Source: Didymodactylos carnosus (lineage: Eukaryota; Rotifera; Eurotatoria; Philodinida; Philodinidae). Taken from it: DNA of 64,000 bases. The position numbers and the translations under genes are program-made. The notes under the pieces are model-generated. The model saw only the letters and a list, made by a program, of their open reading frames with translations, did no database searches and had not been told where the DNA came from. The stretch is taken from positions 1 to 64,000 of the forward strand of contig CAJNOQ010000081.1 in NCBI GenBank assembly GCA_905250885.1, given 5' to 3'. Of this stretch, positions 12,741 to 23,086 are shown piece after piece. Position 1 is the first letter of the stretch. Every line of letters begins with the position of its first letter.

Positions 12741-14357
12741 TAGTTAATTCATTCTATTATAGTCATTGTCGATGTCAAAAATGGGTTAATCACACAATTG
12801 AGTTTTATCGATTTTTTACAACACTTCAGTGGTAAATAATTTTAATCAAAAGCTAGTTATGAGATAATATCGGCGTATCGTTTACAGCTGCATGTTATGC
12901 TTGCTGATTAAAACATTGCATGCCGGTATAACCATTGCATGAATTTATTATTTTATCTCACATTTTTGTTGTTAAGTCCTAGATATTTAGTGATATTAGG
13001 TATCATTTAGGCATCATTCTCTGTTTTATAGGAAAAAGTACAATTTCTACCGTAAATGTTACTGATTTCCTTTTCGGAGGAAAAACAGGTAAATTTTTTT
13101 AATAAGATAGACAAAAAATTATTACAATATAATTAGTTGATAAAAGAAAATATCAATGAATTATATTTGTTGTGTTATGAGTGATGCTTTTTTTGACATC
13201 TGATATACAATAGTATTTTTCACAAAAAAGATGTAAACCATTTTTGTATGGAATAAAACAGTACGACTGGTTTTTCTCTCCACATAGTTGAAATTTAAAA
13301 TTTCAGTTTTAATGTTCACTGTTTGAAATGGCTTTGCTTGTTACGCGATCTAACAGTATTATTAACAGAATACTTGTCTCTCATCCTTGGATATTTAAAG
13401 ATAAAGTTTAAGATGCAAAACCCTAAAGTTCACAAACCTTCAAGACTGCCAGATTAAAGCTCTAATCTACTGTATGCTTAAGTTGATGACTTTTTTCTAT
13501 TTTAATTCATTCAAACTTTAATAACTATCATGAAAATTATTGGAGTGGTATGTTACAGGCGCAACTGAAATTCAAACAGAGTTTCAGATCAGTCTTAGTA
13601 ATTTTCATATTTAAGTTATGACTATGCGAATTTGAAATCAAACTAGGCGCGACTGAAGAGAATGGTAAAATATGAATGGATATTTGATAATAAAATTTTG
13701 TCAACGGTAAACTCGTACACTTTGAAAAGGAGACTGTCATATCTAAGGACATCAGTATGAGTAATAGAAAACATTAGGAACTTTGTAGATCTAAACTTTA
13801 AACGGTGCTTATCGGCGGTCACTCACACTGATGTTCTTCAGATGTGGCAATCTCTTTTTCAAAGTGTACGAGTTTACCGTTGACAAAATTTTATTATCAA
13901 ATATCCATTCATATTTTACCATTCTCTTCAGTCGCGCCTGGTTTGATTTCAAATTCGCATAGTCATAACTTAAATATATGAAAATTACCAAGACTGATCT
14001 GAAAGTGTGTCTGAGTTTTAGTTGCATCTATATATACATACATAATCTTACATTATTTTTGATATAGGTGCTAGTATGGAGAATATTCGTCGCTTAAAAC
14101 AAGGAGGACACTGGCTATCATACAATCATCATCCACCACTGAATTTTAAAGCAACAAATGGAAAATTATTCCAAAGACAAAAAACATTTGCATCCTCAAT
14201 GGTAGTAGCAACGGCGCCATCTACAATGACTAATTATAAAATCGATCGTGAACTAAATAGAGATTCGACTTCAACGAGTTTAATATCGTCCTCGTGTGCA
14301 TTAAGTGGTACGTCTCAACAACGTCTGTTATTTCCCGTAACACATCTAGTTGCTTAA
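9234..14357 (+). CDS. Tubulin glycylase, TTLL3/TTLL8-like
   Basis: Member of the TTLL ATP-grasp ligases that add glycine to tubulin side chains in cilia. Exons: 9234-9356, 9417-9618, 9670-9863, 9923-10037, 10101-10175, 10231-10600, 10654-10802, 10862-11173, 11231-11382, 11437-11584, 11639-11752, 11804-12313, then either 12415-12587 (878 aa, stop overlapping an AATAAA) or 13032-13088 plus 14068-14357 (936 aa). All junctions keep phase. TTLL3/8 hallmarks in order: [21 protein letters not shown], an acidic stretch, [80 protein letters not shown] and [12 protein letters not shown], whose E and N bind metal in this fold. The tail after about residue 650 is low-complexity and not conserved. The ATG was chosen as the first in frame; a TTTAG acceptor lies about 54 nt upstream, so an upstream exon or trans-splicing is possible. 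Confidence 0.92.
12415..12587 (+). other. Alternative 3'-terminal exon (short isoform) of the tubulin glycylase
   Basis: The exon follows a TTTTTAAAG acceptor and joins in phase 1 to the exon ending at 12313. It encodes 56 residues containing [13 protein letters not shown] before a TAA at 12585-12587. The stop overlaps an AATAAA (12583-12588), so this can serve as a complete 3' end. Its motif GKSFQRQ resembles [11 protein letters not shown] in the downstream terminal exon, suggesting alternative or duplicated C-termini. Which one is used cannot be told from sequence. Confidence 0.55.
12687..12740. repeat. Compound microsatellite (TG)n(AG)n
   Basis: About nine TG units run straight into about fourteen AG units, with one interruption near the end. 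It lies just downstream of the short glycylase 3' end. Confidence 0.95.
13032..13088 (+). other. 57-nt internal exon of the long glycylase isoform (predicted)
   Basis: TTTTATAG precedes it and a GTAAAT donor follows. It is phase 1 to phase 1 and open, encoding [19 protein letters not shown]-like sequence. It links the exon ending at 12313 to the terminal exon at 14068 without breaking frame. No homologue was recognised, so it rests on splice consensus and phase only. Confidence 0.45.
13561..14026. repeat. Foldback element in tubulin glycylase intron
   Basis: Arms of about 200 nt (13561-13760 and 13815-14026) are reverse complements at roughly 90 percent, for example AAGTGTACGAGTTTACCGTT on the right against its complement on the left, with a loop of about 55 nt. 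It occupies most of the intron 13089-14067. The outer ends read GCAACT and AGTTGC. No coding capacity. Confidence 0.85.
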
Positions 14358-15149
14358 TATAAAGGCAATAATGTGTTCTAATCTATAGTTCCCAAAATTT
14401 CTAAATAGCAGTTTAGATCATTGTTCTATCGTCAATATCCGTCCGGAATCTTATTATTTTGTAATTAATTTTGCTCAAATAGACTTTTTGGTTTTTCTTA
14501 ATGTATGTGAATATTAAATTGCCCAATGTGCCTTATAGACTTTATAGGTTTTTTGTCCTAGTTTTGCACGTTCATTTCTACTTTTCATCTATATTTTGTT
14601 ATAAACTTCTTTTTAATCAGATTCGATAATATATTTTTTAGAAAGATTTCCCACAGTGTCATATGAAACTGTCCGTTTTTGAGCCGTTCGTCAACGAGAA
14701 GCTTAATAAATAGCATTAACTATCTTAAACTTAAGTTCATGTTATACGATTCATTTCATATATTATGACCTTTCTGGAAAACTTGTTTCATTTGTACGTG
14801 TGATAACCATAGAAAATTCCTCAGGTGAATATAATCAACTGTAAAATATGTTATTATGAATCATCAGAAAAATGATGTTCTTCCACTAATCATGCTCATA
14901 AATATTCCATCAAAATAATCGTTACATATTACAACTCGTAGAGGAAAAAGTATTTTTAGACGAAGATAATCGATTTGTTTTAGAAAAGCTGTATTTCAAC
15001 CGTTGAATCATAGGAAATTTCATAAGATTAAATATAGAACAATCTCCCACATGCGCATGATTTATTACATTTTTACAAATGAATAGACAAATTTCATCAC
15101 TTTTGACAAAAAAATTTAGACGTCATGCATATTGGTACTATATTGTCGC
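14358..15149. other. 3' flank between convergent genes
   Basis: The space between the converging tubulin glycylase (+) and the small secreted-protein gene (-). ATTAAA at 14513-14518 is a possible poly(A) signal for the long glycylase transcript. Nothing else recognised. Confidence 0.45.
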
Positions 15150-15626
15150 TTACGATGTTGGTTTAGAAGATTGTACATGAAATTGCTCCGAAGCAGCCGA
15201 ATTCACAAAATTTGTTGACATACCGTAGAATTTTGAAAAGACAATATATGGCCGAAAAAACCAAGAATAACCAGGAAACACATCTGATGCGAATGTAAAT
15301 TCAACAAGATTTCGATAATTCTTCATAAAATCTGTTAATGTTGTTGTATTGAATGCTGAAGCAATATATCCTCGAGGACCACCCGATGGATGCCACCCTC
15401 GAATTTCAACACCAAACAGAACATCACCTTCGTCATTGCTACCGCGCATCGGAACTTCATCAAATGATACGATAAATTTTGCCGTTGCATTAGCCGCATA
15501 GACTAAATCGGCAATTTGATTATCAGGTAATAATTTAACGGACATTTGTCCTGGTACGATATTGTTAACTTGTGCATGAATAGTGATGAATAAACCGAGT
15601 AACAGTACACTGACAAGGAAGACCAT
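15150..15626 (-). CDS. Small secreted protein, unknown family
   Basis: Single-exon frame of 158 residues. Residues 1-19 (MVFLVSVLLLGLFITIHAQ) form a clear signal peptide, with likely cleavage after HAQ. The mature part has no cysteine, two N-glycosylation sequons (NAT near 46, NTT near 93), a central DVLFGVEIRGWHPSGGPRGY stretch and many aromatic residues towards the C-terminus (YSWFFRPYIVF, 120-130). No transmembrane segment follows the signal, so it is probably secreted or held in the endomembrane lumen. A TATA-like TATTTAAA lies about 60-70 nt upstream of the ATG on the minus strand (15688-15695). I do not recognise the family. The intact frame with signal peptide supports a real gene. Confidence 0.65.
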   Translation of the reverse strand: MVFLVSVLLLGLFITIHAQVNNIVPGQMSVKLLPDNQIADLVYAANATAKFIVSFDEVPMRGSNDEGDVLFGVEIRGWHPSGGPRGYIASAFNTTTLTDFMKNYRNLVEFTFASDVFPGYSWFFRPYIVFSKFYGMSTNFVNSAASEQFHVQSSKPTS

Positions 15627-15687
15627 GTTCGTTCTCTTTTTTTATCTTGTAAAAAAATGTATCCAACAATCGTTTTGGTCTCATCCT

Positions 15688-15695
15688 TTAAATAC
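15688..15695 (-). promoter_or_regulatory. Candidate TATA box of the small secreted-protein gene
   Basis: TATTTAAA on the minus strand, 62-69 nt upstream of the ATG at 15626. The position suits a core promoter with a short 5' UTR. In such AT-rich DNA the motif can arise by chance. Confidence 0.3.
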
Positions 15696-16140
15696 GAATA
15701 GGCAATTATGTGTATTATTGACTTAAAGCTTAATGTATTAGTTAAAGTGAGCCACACAAATGTACGTGCACAGAAATCAATTAGTAAGAAAAGTAGATTA
15801 ACCAGCTTACTAACGTCCTCCATAGTTCAAGAGTGATACATTTTACTGTACAACATAAAATAAACATATACTTCATAGAAAAAATTTTTTCATTATGATT
15901 TGTTGAGAAAACCACTCTTTGTTCTCTCTATACAACCTACAATGATGACGTGAGAAGATCAAACGAGTATAAGAAAAATATGTGTACACATTCTTAATCG
16001 TAAGGACAACAGCATCAGATTGAAACATATTGATCAATACGAGTATAATCTACGTTAAAAGATTTTTGATAGAAAACAATTGCTAAATACTGATTTGCCA
16101 TTTTGCCCCCATAACTGGATTTATCTCTCTATCGATTCAT

Positions 16141-16507
16141 AAATCCATTGATAAACATTATTTTAACTTGCTATTTCTAGGATATAACTCTCAACGTTTG
16201 TTGATTATTTCTCCAAGGTTAAAGATTAATCACTGATTGATTTTGAAAAAAAATGGAGTAAAAATGGTACCTATCAAAAATCCAAAAGTTTAGTAAGTAA
16301 CACGTGTCCATATTGCCAGCATATGAATATTCATTATTTCAATGCAAAAAACTTCCAGAAATATTTTTCATTTAATTAATATTCATATGTTGACGATTCT
16401 GCGGAATCAGTCAGTGACTAATCTTTAAACTTGAAGAAATAATCAAACAAACGTTGAGAGTTATTTACTAGAAATAGCAAGTCAAAATAGTGTTTTATCA
16501 ATGGAGT
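16141..16507. repeat. Foldback element
   Basis: Terminal arms start AAATCCATTGATAAACATTA on the left and end TGTTTTATCAATGGAGTT on the right, and pair over about 100 nt through CTCAACGTTTGTT. An inner pair, CATATGAATATTCAT and ATTAATATTCATATG, extends the hairpin. Non-coding. Confidence 0.8.
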
Positions 16508-17798
16508 TATATTATTTTGTTTATTGGTAGAAAGGTATATCTCAGTAGGAAACAAAATGATAAAATGTACATATTTCCTGATAAAATAGCTAAATAGTAC
16601 GAGATAAAATCTAGAGGGGCTTGCGCAAGTTAAAAAATGTAATGTAATTCGAGTTGACAAGTTGCCCCGACAATAAATCAACCCAACCAGTAAAATATTT
16701 TAGGCAAAAGATAAGCATTTACATTCTTAGATAAAACTTTTCTGAACATATCGTAGCATCTTCTTGTTTTCCTACTCTTTTTATTTAATATACGATATTT
16801 TTCATCTTTTTTCTACAAAACAACAGATACTGTTTCCTATTTGCATAACCTGCTCAAAAAGATCACTTGTCTATTTCCTAAGATTTTGTGAAAATAATAC
16901 AGCATCTAACGAATAATATAGAATTAAAATTTTTATCTTTATTTTGATCTACGCCGTAAAAGCTTAAAATCGACGTCAACAGTCCAAGTTGATCTTGTAT
17001 ATTTTTATCTTTGTCAATAAAATCGGATGAATAGCACGACATTTCAAAGTTCTTCGATAGGTCAGATTTTAGAAGATCATTTGCGATATAAAATTATTTT
17101 TGTGAATAAAGAGTGGATTTTCAACCGGTAAAAGTCGGTGTATGTCTGTCTACCAACATAAAAATTTATTGAAACAGATTGACGGCATAAAAAAAGTGGT
17201 AACTAATAAAATGATATTGGAGTGACGAATTTTACCGAGCTTGTTAGCGTTTTCATCATATCATTCATTCGTTCACGACGAGTATTCCAAATTTTTCGAA
17301 AATTGTTTTGTTGACTTTATTGACAAATATGAAATTAATATTTAATATTTACAAAGTTTGTTGCTTCATGCTAGAAAGAACAAAAAGAGCCCTCTCACTG
17401 TTAAATGTGCATTCATTAAATTCTGTTTAGTCTTTTGAGCGAGATTATGATAGAACAACAAAAATTTTTAAAAAAAATGATTAAAAAAATTTGTGCCTAT
17501 CACTATAACAAAAAAAACAAAAAAACATTACTCATATTCGTCTGTTCCCATAAAAATTAAACATTTGTCATGAAAAAAGAAGAACACTGAACTATTTCTC
17601 ACACACCGGTCTCATTTTTTTTTGTTTGAGATCAGATCTATAGTACTGCAGATTTATAGATGGAAAAAGCTGGTTTTAAAGAAATAAAATTAAATAACGA
17701 ACGATAGTGATACAACAAAGACCAACGGATAAATAATCAAAGAAGATCAAACTGTTATATGAGAAAACAAAACTTGTCGATGATTCTTTCCTCATAAT

Positions 17799-18896
17799 TT
17801 AACTGGTCAATAGTGGTTGATACGGTGGCGGCGGTAAAACTGAGTAATAATGTTCTTGTTTGATTGCCTCTTCGTATTTCGGTGGTGAATAGAGCTAGAA
17901 TTAACAAAGTATTTATTAAAAATGAACACAATTCGAATATGACAAGAAAAATTTTTTCATGGAGCAAAGTGAATCTATACAAACCTCTGCTGACGTTGTT
18001 TCATCATCAGCTGTTGTACCAGTTGAGCGTGCAACATTCAACGCTGTAATGTATCCATAAGCATACCAGACCACAGCAGCAATGTATAGTTTAGCCAAAA
18101 CGATGAATAACAAAAATGCAAATAAAACCAATTGCAATGTTTGTTGACCTAATTCAAGTAAATTTTGCTTAAATGGAAAATTCGGTTGCATACGAATCCA
18201 CATTGTTATATCTGGCAAATATGCATAAAAACCAAGCATGGTTAATACCGAGACAATCACATTAAACACTTTGATCAAAAAATACGGCACAATATACGAT
18301 GGTTTACTCTAGAATGAAGAGCAGATGTTGACGTTCTCGTTTCTGTCATTTTAATATCGCATACCGTTAATACACCATAAAGTGCTGCCAGTGTAACAAC
18401 CGTAGCCGATAAAGTAACAAAGAAAACGATACATTTGTCTTCTAAAAACAGAAAGTGGTACAATGAGCTTTTGTATGAGAAAAAAAATAATCTTACGTTG
18501 ACTTAATGAACGTGACCATTTAAATGTCATGTAATCGAGATTTGTATATAAATCTGCTGTTGTAAATGATGGACCATATCGTCTTGCATCCATTATTTTT
18601 GTCAACATAACACTATTTGTATCAATAGGTTCGGTCAATATTTTTCGTGTAGGCATCGGAGCAACACGATAACTATTATCGGTTGGCATACGCAAAAACA
18701 TATACATAAGCGCAAATAATGCACCTGTATGAATCATCTGAAATAAAAGAAAATTTAACAAGTTTATTAAACTAATAAGTAAAATACTTACCAAATCCCA
18801 AAGGCCAACAAATATGGCTGCACCTTTAATTCGCATACAAAACAACACTTGTCGATTGTATCGTCGACGAACCTCATCAACAGTTAATGAACGCAT
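17799..18896 (-). CDS. Lysosomal-associated transmembrane protein, LAPTM4-like
   Basis: Five exons on the minus strand: 18896-18792, 18737-18497, 18441-18365, 18308-17985, 17894-17799 (280 aa). LAPTM4 proteins are four-pass late endosome/lysosome proteins that recruit Nedd4-type ubiquitin ligases and affect sorting of transporters. Family features: an N-terminal MRIKGAAIFVGLWDL-type segment (first membrane helix), four hydrophobic helices, the loop IRMQPNFPFKQNLLEL matching the family's LPDFPYKDDLL, then KLYIAAVVWYAYGYI, and a C-terminal tail with two PPxY motifs, PPKY and PPPY (in SVLPPPPYQPLL). The PPxY exon is short and easily missed. The intron 18309-18364 is only 56 nt; reading through it would destroy the alignment at LYGVLT/SKPSYIVPYF. 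The start is the first ATG after an in-frame TTG; a TTTCAG lies about 25 nt before it. Confidence 0.9.
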
Positions 18897-18905
18897 TGTT
18901 CCCAA

Positions 18906-19341
18906 TTTAAAAAGTAATGCAAAACTGAAATGAAATCAATATCTGAAATATACACACAATACAGACGTCATTTCATGTGACTGCACAAAACGGACAAAGA
19001 ACTATCTTTTCTCTAATTATTCAACAACCAATTGAACAAATAAAATGAATTAACTAACAAACTTTCTATATTAAACTTACAAAAAAAATAACAAAACTGC
19101 GTTGTGATACAAAACTGTATAAAAAGAAAACAAAACGCACGATTTAAATTCAGATACTGAAAAAATTTTTTTTTGATAGTTCAATTCACACAGCGGTCAA
19201 AACAGGAGCACCTAAACAAGTTATTTGACTTAATTGTCTTCGCAACTTCACCTCTTTTAAGAAAGATCTTATTCTTACAAATTAACTTAACTAAATAACT
19301 AAACTAAGGGAAAAATAAATGAATTGAGATTCTGATTATTC
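18906..19341. other. Intergenic between tandem minus-strand genes
   Basis: About 440 nt of AT-rich spacer between the 5' end of the LAPTM4-like gene and the stop codon of the TMEM161-like gene. It should hold the promoter of the former and the 3' UTR of the latter. No defined motif seen. Confidence 0.45.
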
Positions 19342-21726
19342 TCATGTTGTTTTGAGATGTGTAATGGTGGTTTCACGTTGAATATATGTATAGTAAAAGA
19401 GTCCAAAACAGCTAACAAGACAATATACGAAATGATACCAAAATAGAAAATAAGAAAATATAACCGCTACATATTGACTAGAGACGAGTGTTTTTAACTC
19501 ATTCCATGTTGTTACAAATGATAATGTTGAATTTGTTGTCGTATTAGAAAAAACATAGGTATCCAATTGTTGTAACCATAATGGTAATGATGCTGGTGAC
19601 GATTGTTGTATTGGAAGTGAAGATGGAAGGTTTGTAATCCATGAAACATTGCCTAATACTTTATAGAGAAAACAGATGAATAATTGAATAAAGATGGGTA
19701 ATATTAGATTGCACGCTATAACACCGAGATAAAGAAATATTGATGTGACATTTCTCTGATATGTTATATTTGTTATTCTTGCTGTATTATTCGTCTGTTG
19801 TTGTTGTTGTTCGTAGATACATTTAACACGATCATAGGCTGTATCTAAATAAGTCTGAATGTACAATTTGAATAGAAGCAAACGAATGGCAATAGATAAA
19901 ATTGTCAATACGATTTTCAGTCTTGAAAGTTGTCTTTCGTCAATCACAGTATCTTCTGTAGCAATCTTTGAAAATACATTTAATTGTAAAGTTTTTGTTA
20001 TCGGTTTTAACCACAATAAACAAATAAATAATGGTAATACAAAATTAATGATTGTTAATAAAAGTATTAATCTCTGTTTTATTGTCGTCTGTGGTTTTTT
20101 AATAAATAACTGTTGTATTTGACCGAAACGAAACGCTGGAAAAAAAAGTATAACAGATAACAATGAACTAAACAATGATAGAATAACAACAATGTAAATA
20201 AAATTTCGATTTAAATATTGTTTTTGAACATCTCCATCATCATCAATATCCACTTTGTAAACTTGTGACGTTATGTTTGAAATATTTCCATACGTTTCTT
20301 TTAAATTAATATGAAATATTTTTTCATCAAAATATTGTATACACATTGATATAAGAAATGATAGAGTGCCAAAAATGACACATAGACTACCTTCATCTGA
20401 CTTTAAATATTGTCGAACAATACGTAGAAGGGTCCATACACATAACACAATTGAAATCGTACACCATAATAGACTCAGATTAAGTTCATTAATAACTACT
20501 GAGCCAGTTGCACTACCACCACGTATAATTGGCACTAACCACATGTAAAGTTCCGTCAGTATAAATATGAAAATACTTGCCGATGAAAAATCAATGAGGC
20601 TAAAAAATTCATCAGCATATTTAACTTGAATAACATCACGATGAACAAGTGGAATTAACTTAAGTTCAAGTGATATATCATTGGGTATATTAAATTCTTC
20701 AATTTGATCAGTGTTATTAGTAGTGGATGATTTTGATGATCGTTGTTGATATGATGATGATAAATAATTGTTTGATTTTTTTATCTTACCTAAAAAAAAA
20801 TAACTTTATTGATATTTACGTGTAACAAATTTCATCTCTATTATCTGTCTTAAAATATAGTGATCGCGAATATGTTTTGAACAATTCTTGAACAAAGAGG
20901 TAGAGTTTCGTAGACGTGAAGTGAGATCATTATCTGAGACGGTTCAGGCGTACTATCAAGTTTTCTAGAAGCACTAGAACGGGTATCTGATAACTTTCGA
21001 TACCAGTAAAAATGGATCCAATATAGATTATGGATAGATCTCGTAGCAATGTTTATTTTTAAAGAACAAATTCTAAAAGCTATGCTGGTGAAACGAACCA
21101 ACTTAGACTCATTTTACTAAAAAATACAAAAATAGAAATTATCCAAAATTGACCCAGGCGACTTGAAAATTTCAGAGTTGGTAAAAATAATACCTTATAA
21201 ATGTGGTTGACAGAAAAATCTATTAAGATAAGTTCTCATTTCGTAATGTAATCGTGAAGTACATAAAATTAAACCAATGTTGAGCGATTTACGCCTTTTT
21301 AGTTCTTTAGTAAAAACACCTTAAAATTGCTGGTCTCTTCCAACTATCAAACCAAAAGTCCTATATAGTTCTAGTATAAAAAATCCTATAATGTCCTACG
21401 AGATTCTATGGTAGAAAATCATGTGCAGTTTCCGATACTAGGATTGTCTACCATTTTTTATTAGATTGTATCTAATTATACATTACTTTTCACAATCAGG
21501 TGGAATCTGATTGTAGGATTTATTTATCTAATTATGTATAAAAGAACTCACCAGGTTCTTTATATCGTTGTTTAATCGCTGTTTTAAATTCATCATTTGT
21601 AGGTGGCCAGTATCGATATAAACCTTTACATAATAACCACCTTCCAATTGAATAATACTTTGTCAATTTCGTCAAGATACAAAATACAATTAATGATAAT
21701 ACGATTTGAAGTCCAAATATTGCCAT
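19342..21726 (-). CDS. TMEM161A/B-like multi-pass membrane protein
   Basis: Two exons: 21726-21552 and 20789-19342, giving 540 residues against about 480 in vertebrates. Exon 1 matches the family N-terminus: a hydrophobic helix, then YYSIGRWLLCKGLYRYWPPT (vertebrate [21 protein letters not shown]). Exon 2 carries KLIPLVHRDVIQVKYADEFF, LTELYMWLVP, NLSLLWC, SLCVIFGTLSFL, LFFPAFRFGQIQQL, LPLFICLLWLKPITK, IAIRLLLFKLYIQTYLD, LGNVSWI and CFGLFYYTYI, all in family order, with about eight to ten membrane segments. The molecular role is poorly defined; vertebrate TMEM161B affects cardiac rhythm and brain development. The protein is richer in Q, N and T loops than its homologues, accounting for the extra length. 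The 762-nt intron has no clear inverted-repeat element. Confidence 0.9.
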
Positions 21727-23086
21727 TTGATAACAGACAGGATTAAAACATCGAGAAATAAAAACCTTATGCTACACTCACGTTGTAAAATTACCTACTG
21801 ATTCTACTTTTGTTTACTGCTGTACTGATGATTTTTTATGTTTCTGCATGATTGAATGGATTTCATTATTGGATTTCGCAAGACTCATATGGTTAATCCT
21901 AGAACTATAATTAAATAGAAAAAATGCTGAGCCTGTCGCTTTTTTATGATCTTTTTATCGCTTTTTCACCTAAATAATAAAAAGTAGTAGTAAAAATGAA
22001 TTTCTAATCCTTCAAGTACTATATGAAAAAAACTGATAGCGACATCTTTTTAGCGTTTTGCCCAAACAATGCGGTTTTTGTGATGATACGGTGAAATGAG
22101 GCTGTGAGACGAAGGATAGTCTTATTAATAAAGCTATAAAATGAAATAGCCATTGAAAAGTAAAGAGTCTTATTCAAAATCATTTCTGATATACTCAGCC
22201 GAGACAGTTCACTACAACGATTAGATTTTCCACTTATAATTTCTATGGAACAGTTGATGGACTACTTAGTTTGAATGTCAAAACCGAACAGGTTTTTGAG
22301 CGTCCTCTATCTCTGCGCTTTTGTAGCTAATTAAATAATGTTGTGAGTCATTACCTGAGTCATACTTTCCCATTTTAAGCTGACTGGATGAAATTCAAGT
22401 TGGATTATTCTGTTTCACCATTATAAATTCTTTGTCTTTCCATACGCTTTTTTTCCTTGAGTGAGCTACTAGTTCAGTTATTTCTAATTATAGAGATTTA
22501 GGACAAAGATCAATAGAAAGGCTAAGAGTTATAGATGACACATCTGGAATTAGTTTTTCGATATATCTTTTAATTCGCTTACCATATGATCTCTAAAATA
22601 TGAGGATATATTCAAGAACTTTGCCGTTTTTATTATACGATAGTTAATGGTCACGTAATATTTCATATACATTCAGTATGAACAGTATACAGTGAGTGAC
22701 TCACTAAGCAGTCACATGTTACTTATCAGTCTATACTTCTGTATACACTAAACACCCACTTAATTTGCTTTTTTTCTCTATTATCTCTAGACTCTAGCTT
22801 TTGGTCCACTATTATACCATATAAATATATACATAAACTAGAGAAACAGTTGGCGTCTAGTCTGTTCTTGTATTGGATCATTTATATTATGAGTGTTACT
22901 GTGTTTCTTTAAGCCTGATATTAAATTTTGGCCCACTATTAGTTGATAAATTGCGAGTTTTTCACCCATTTTCTAGATAACTGGATACTATGGAATAGAA
23001 TGAAGTTTTTGTATGGGTCAATACGAGATCGATACTATATTTATTTGTTTTAGACTTTTCAATTGTTCTTGCTTAGAACAAAAAAT
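21727..23086. other. Divergent intergenic region
   Basis: Shared upstream region of the TMEM161-like (-) and KLHL8-like (+) genes, so both promoters should be here. No coding or RNA feature recognised. TTGCTTAG directly before the KLHL8 start (23090s region upstream, AG about 10 nt before the ATG) looks like a splice acceptor. Confidence 0.45.

Larger units (their letters stand above)
15627..17798. other. Intergenic, contains one foldback element
   Basis: Spacer between the secreted-protein gene and the 3' end of the LAPTM4-like gene. Apart from the element at 16141-16507 no gene or RNA was recognised. Confidence 0.45.

Noticed and set aside
18309-18364. Continuous reading of the LAPTM4 third exon into HSRVNHRILCRIF
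   Set aside because: This reads through a 56-nt intron. Removing it restores the family sequence LYGVLTSKPSYIVPYF.
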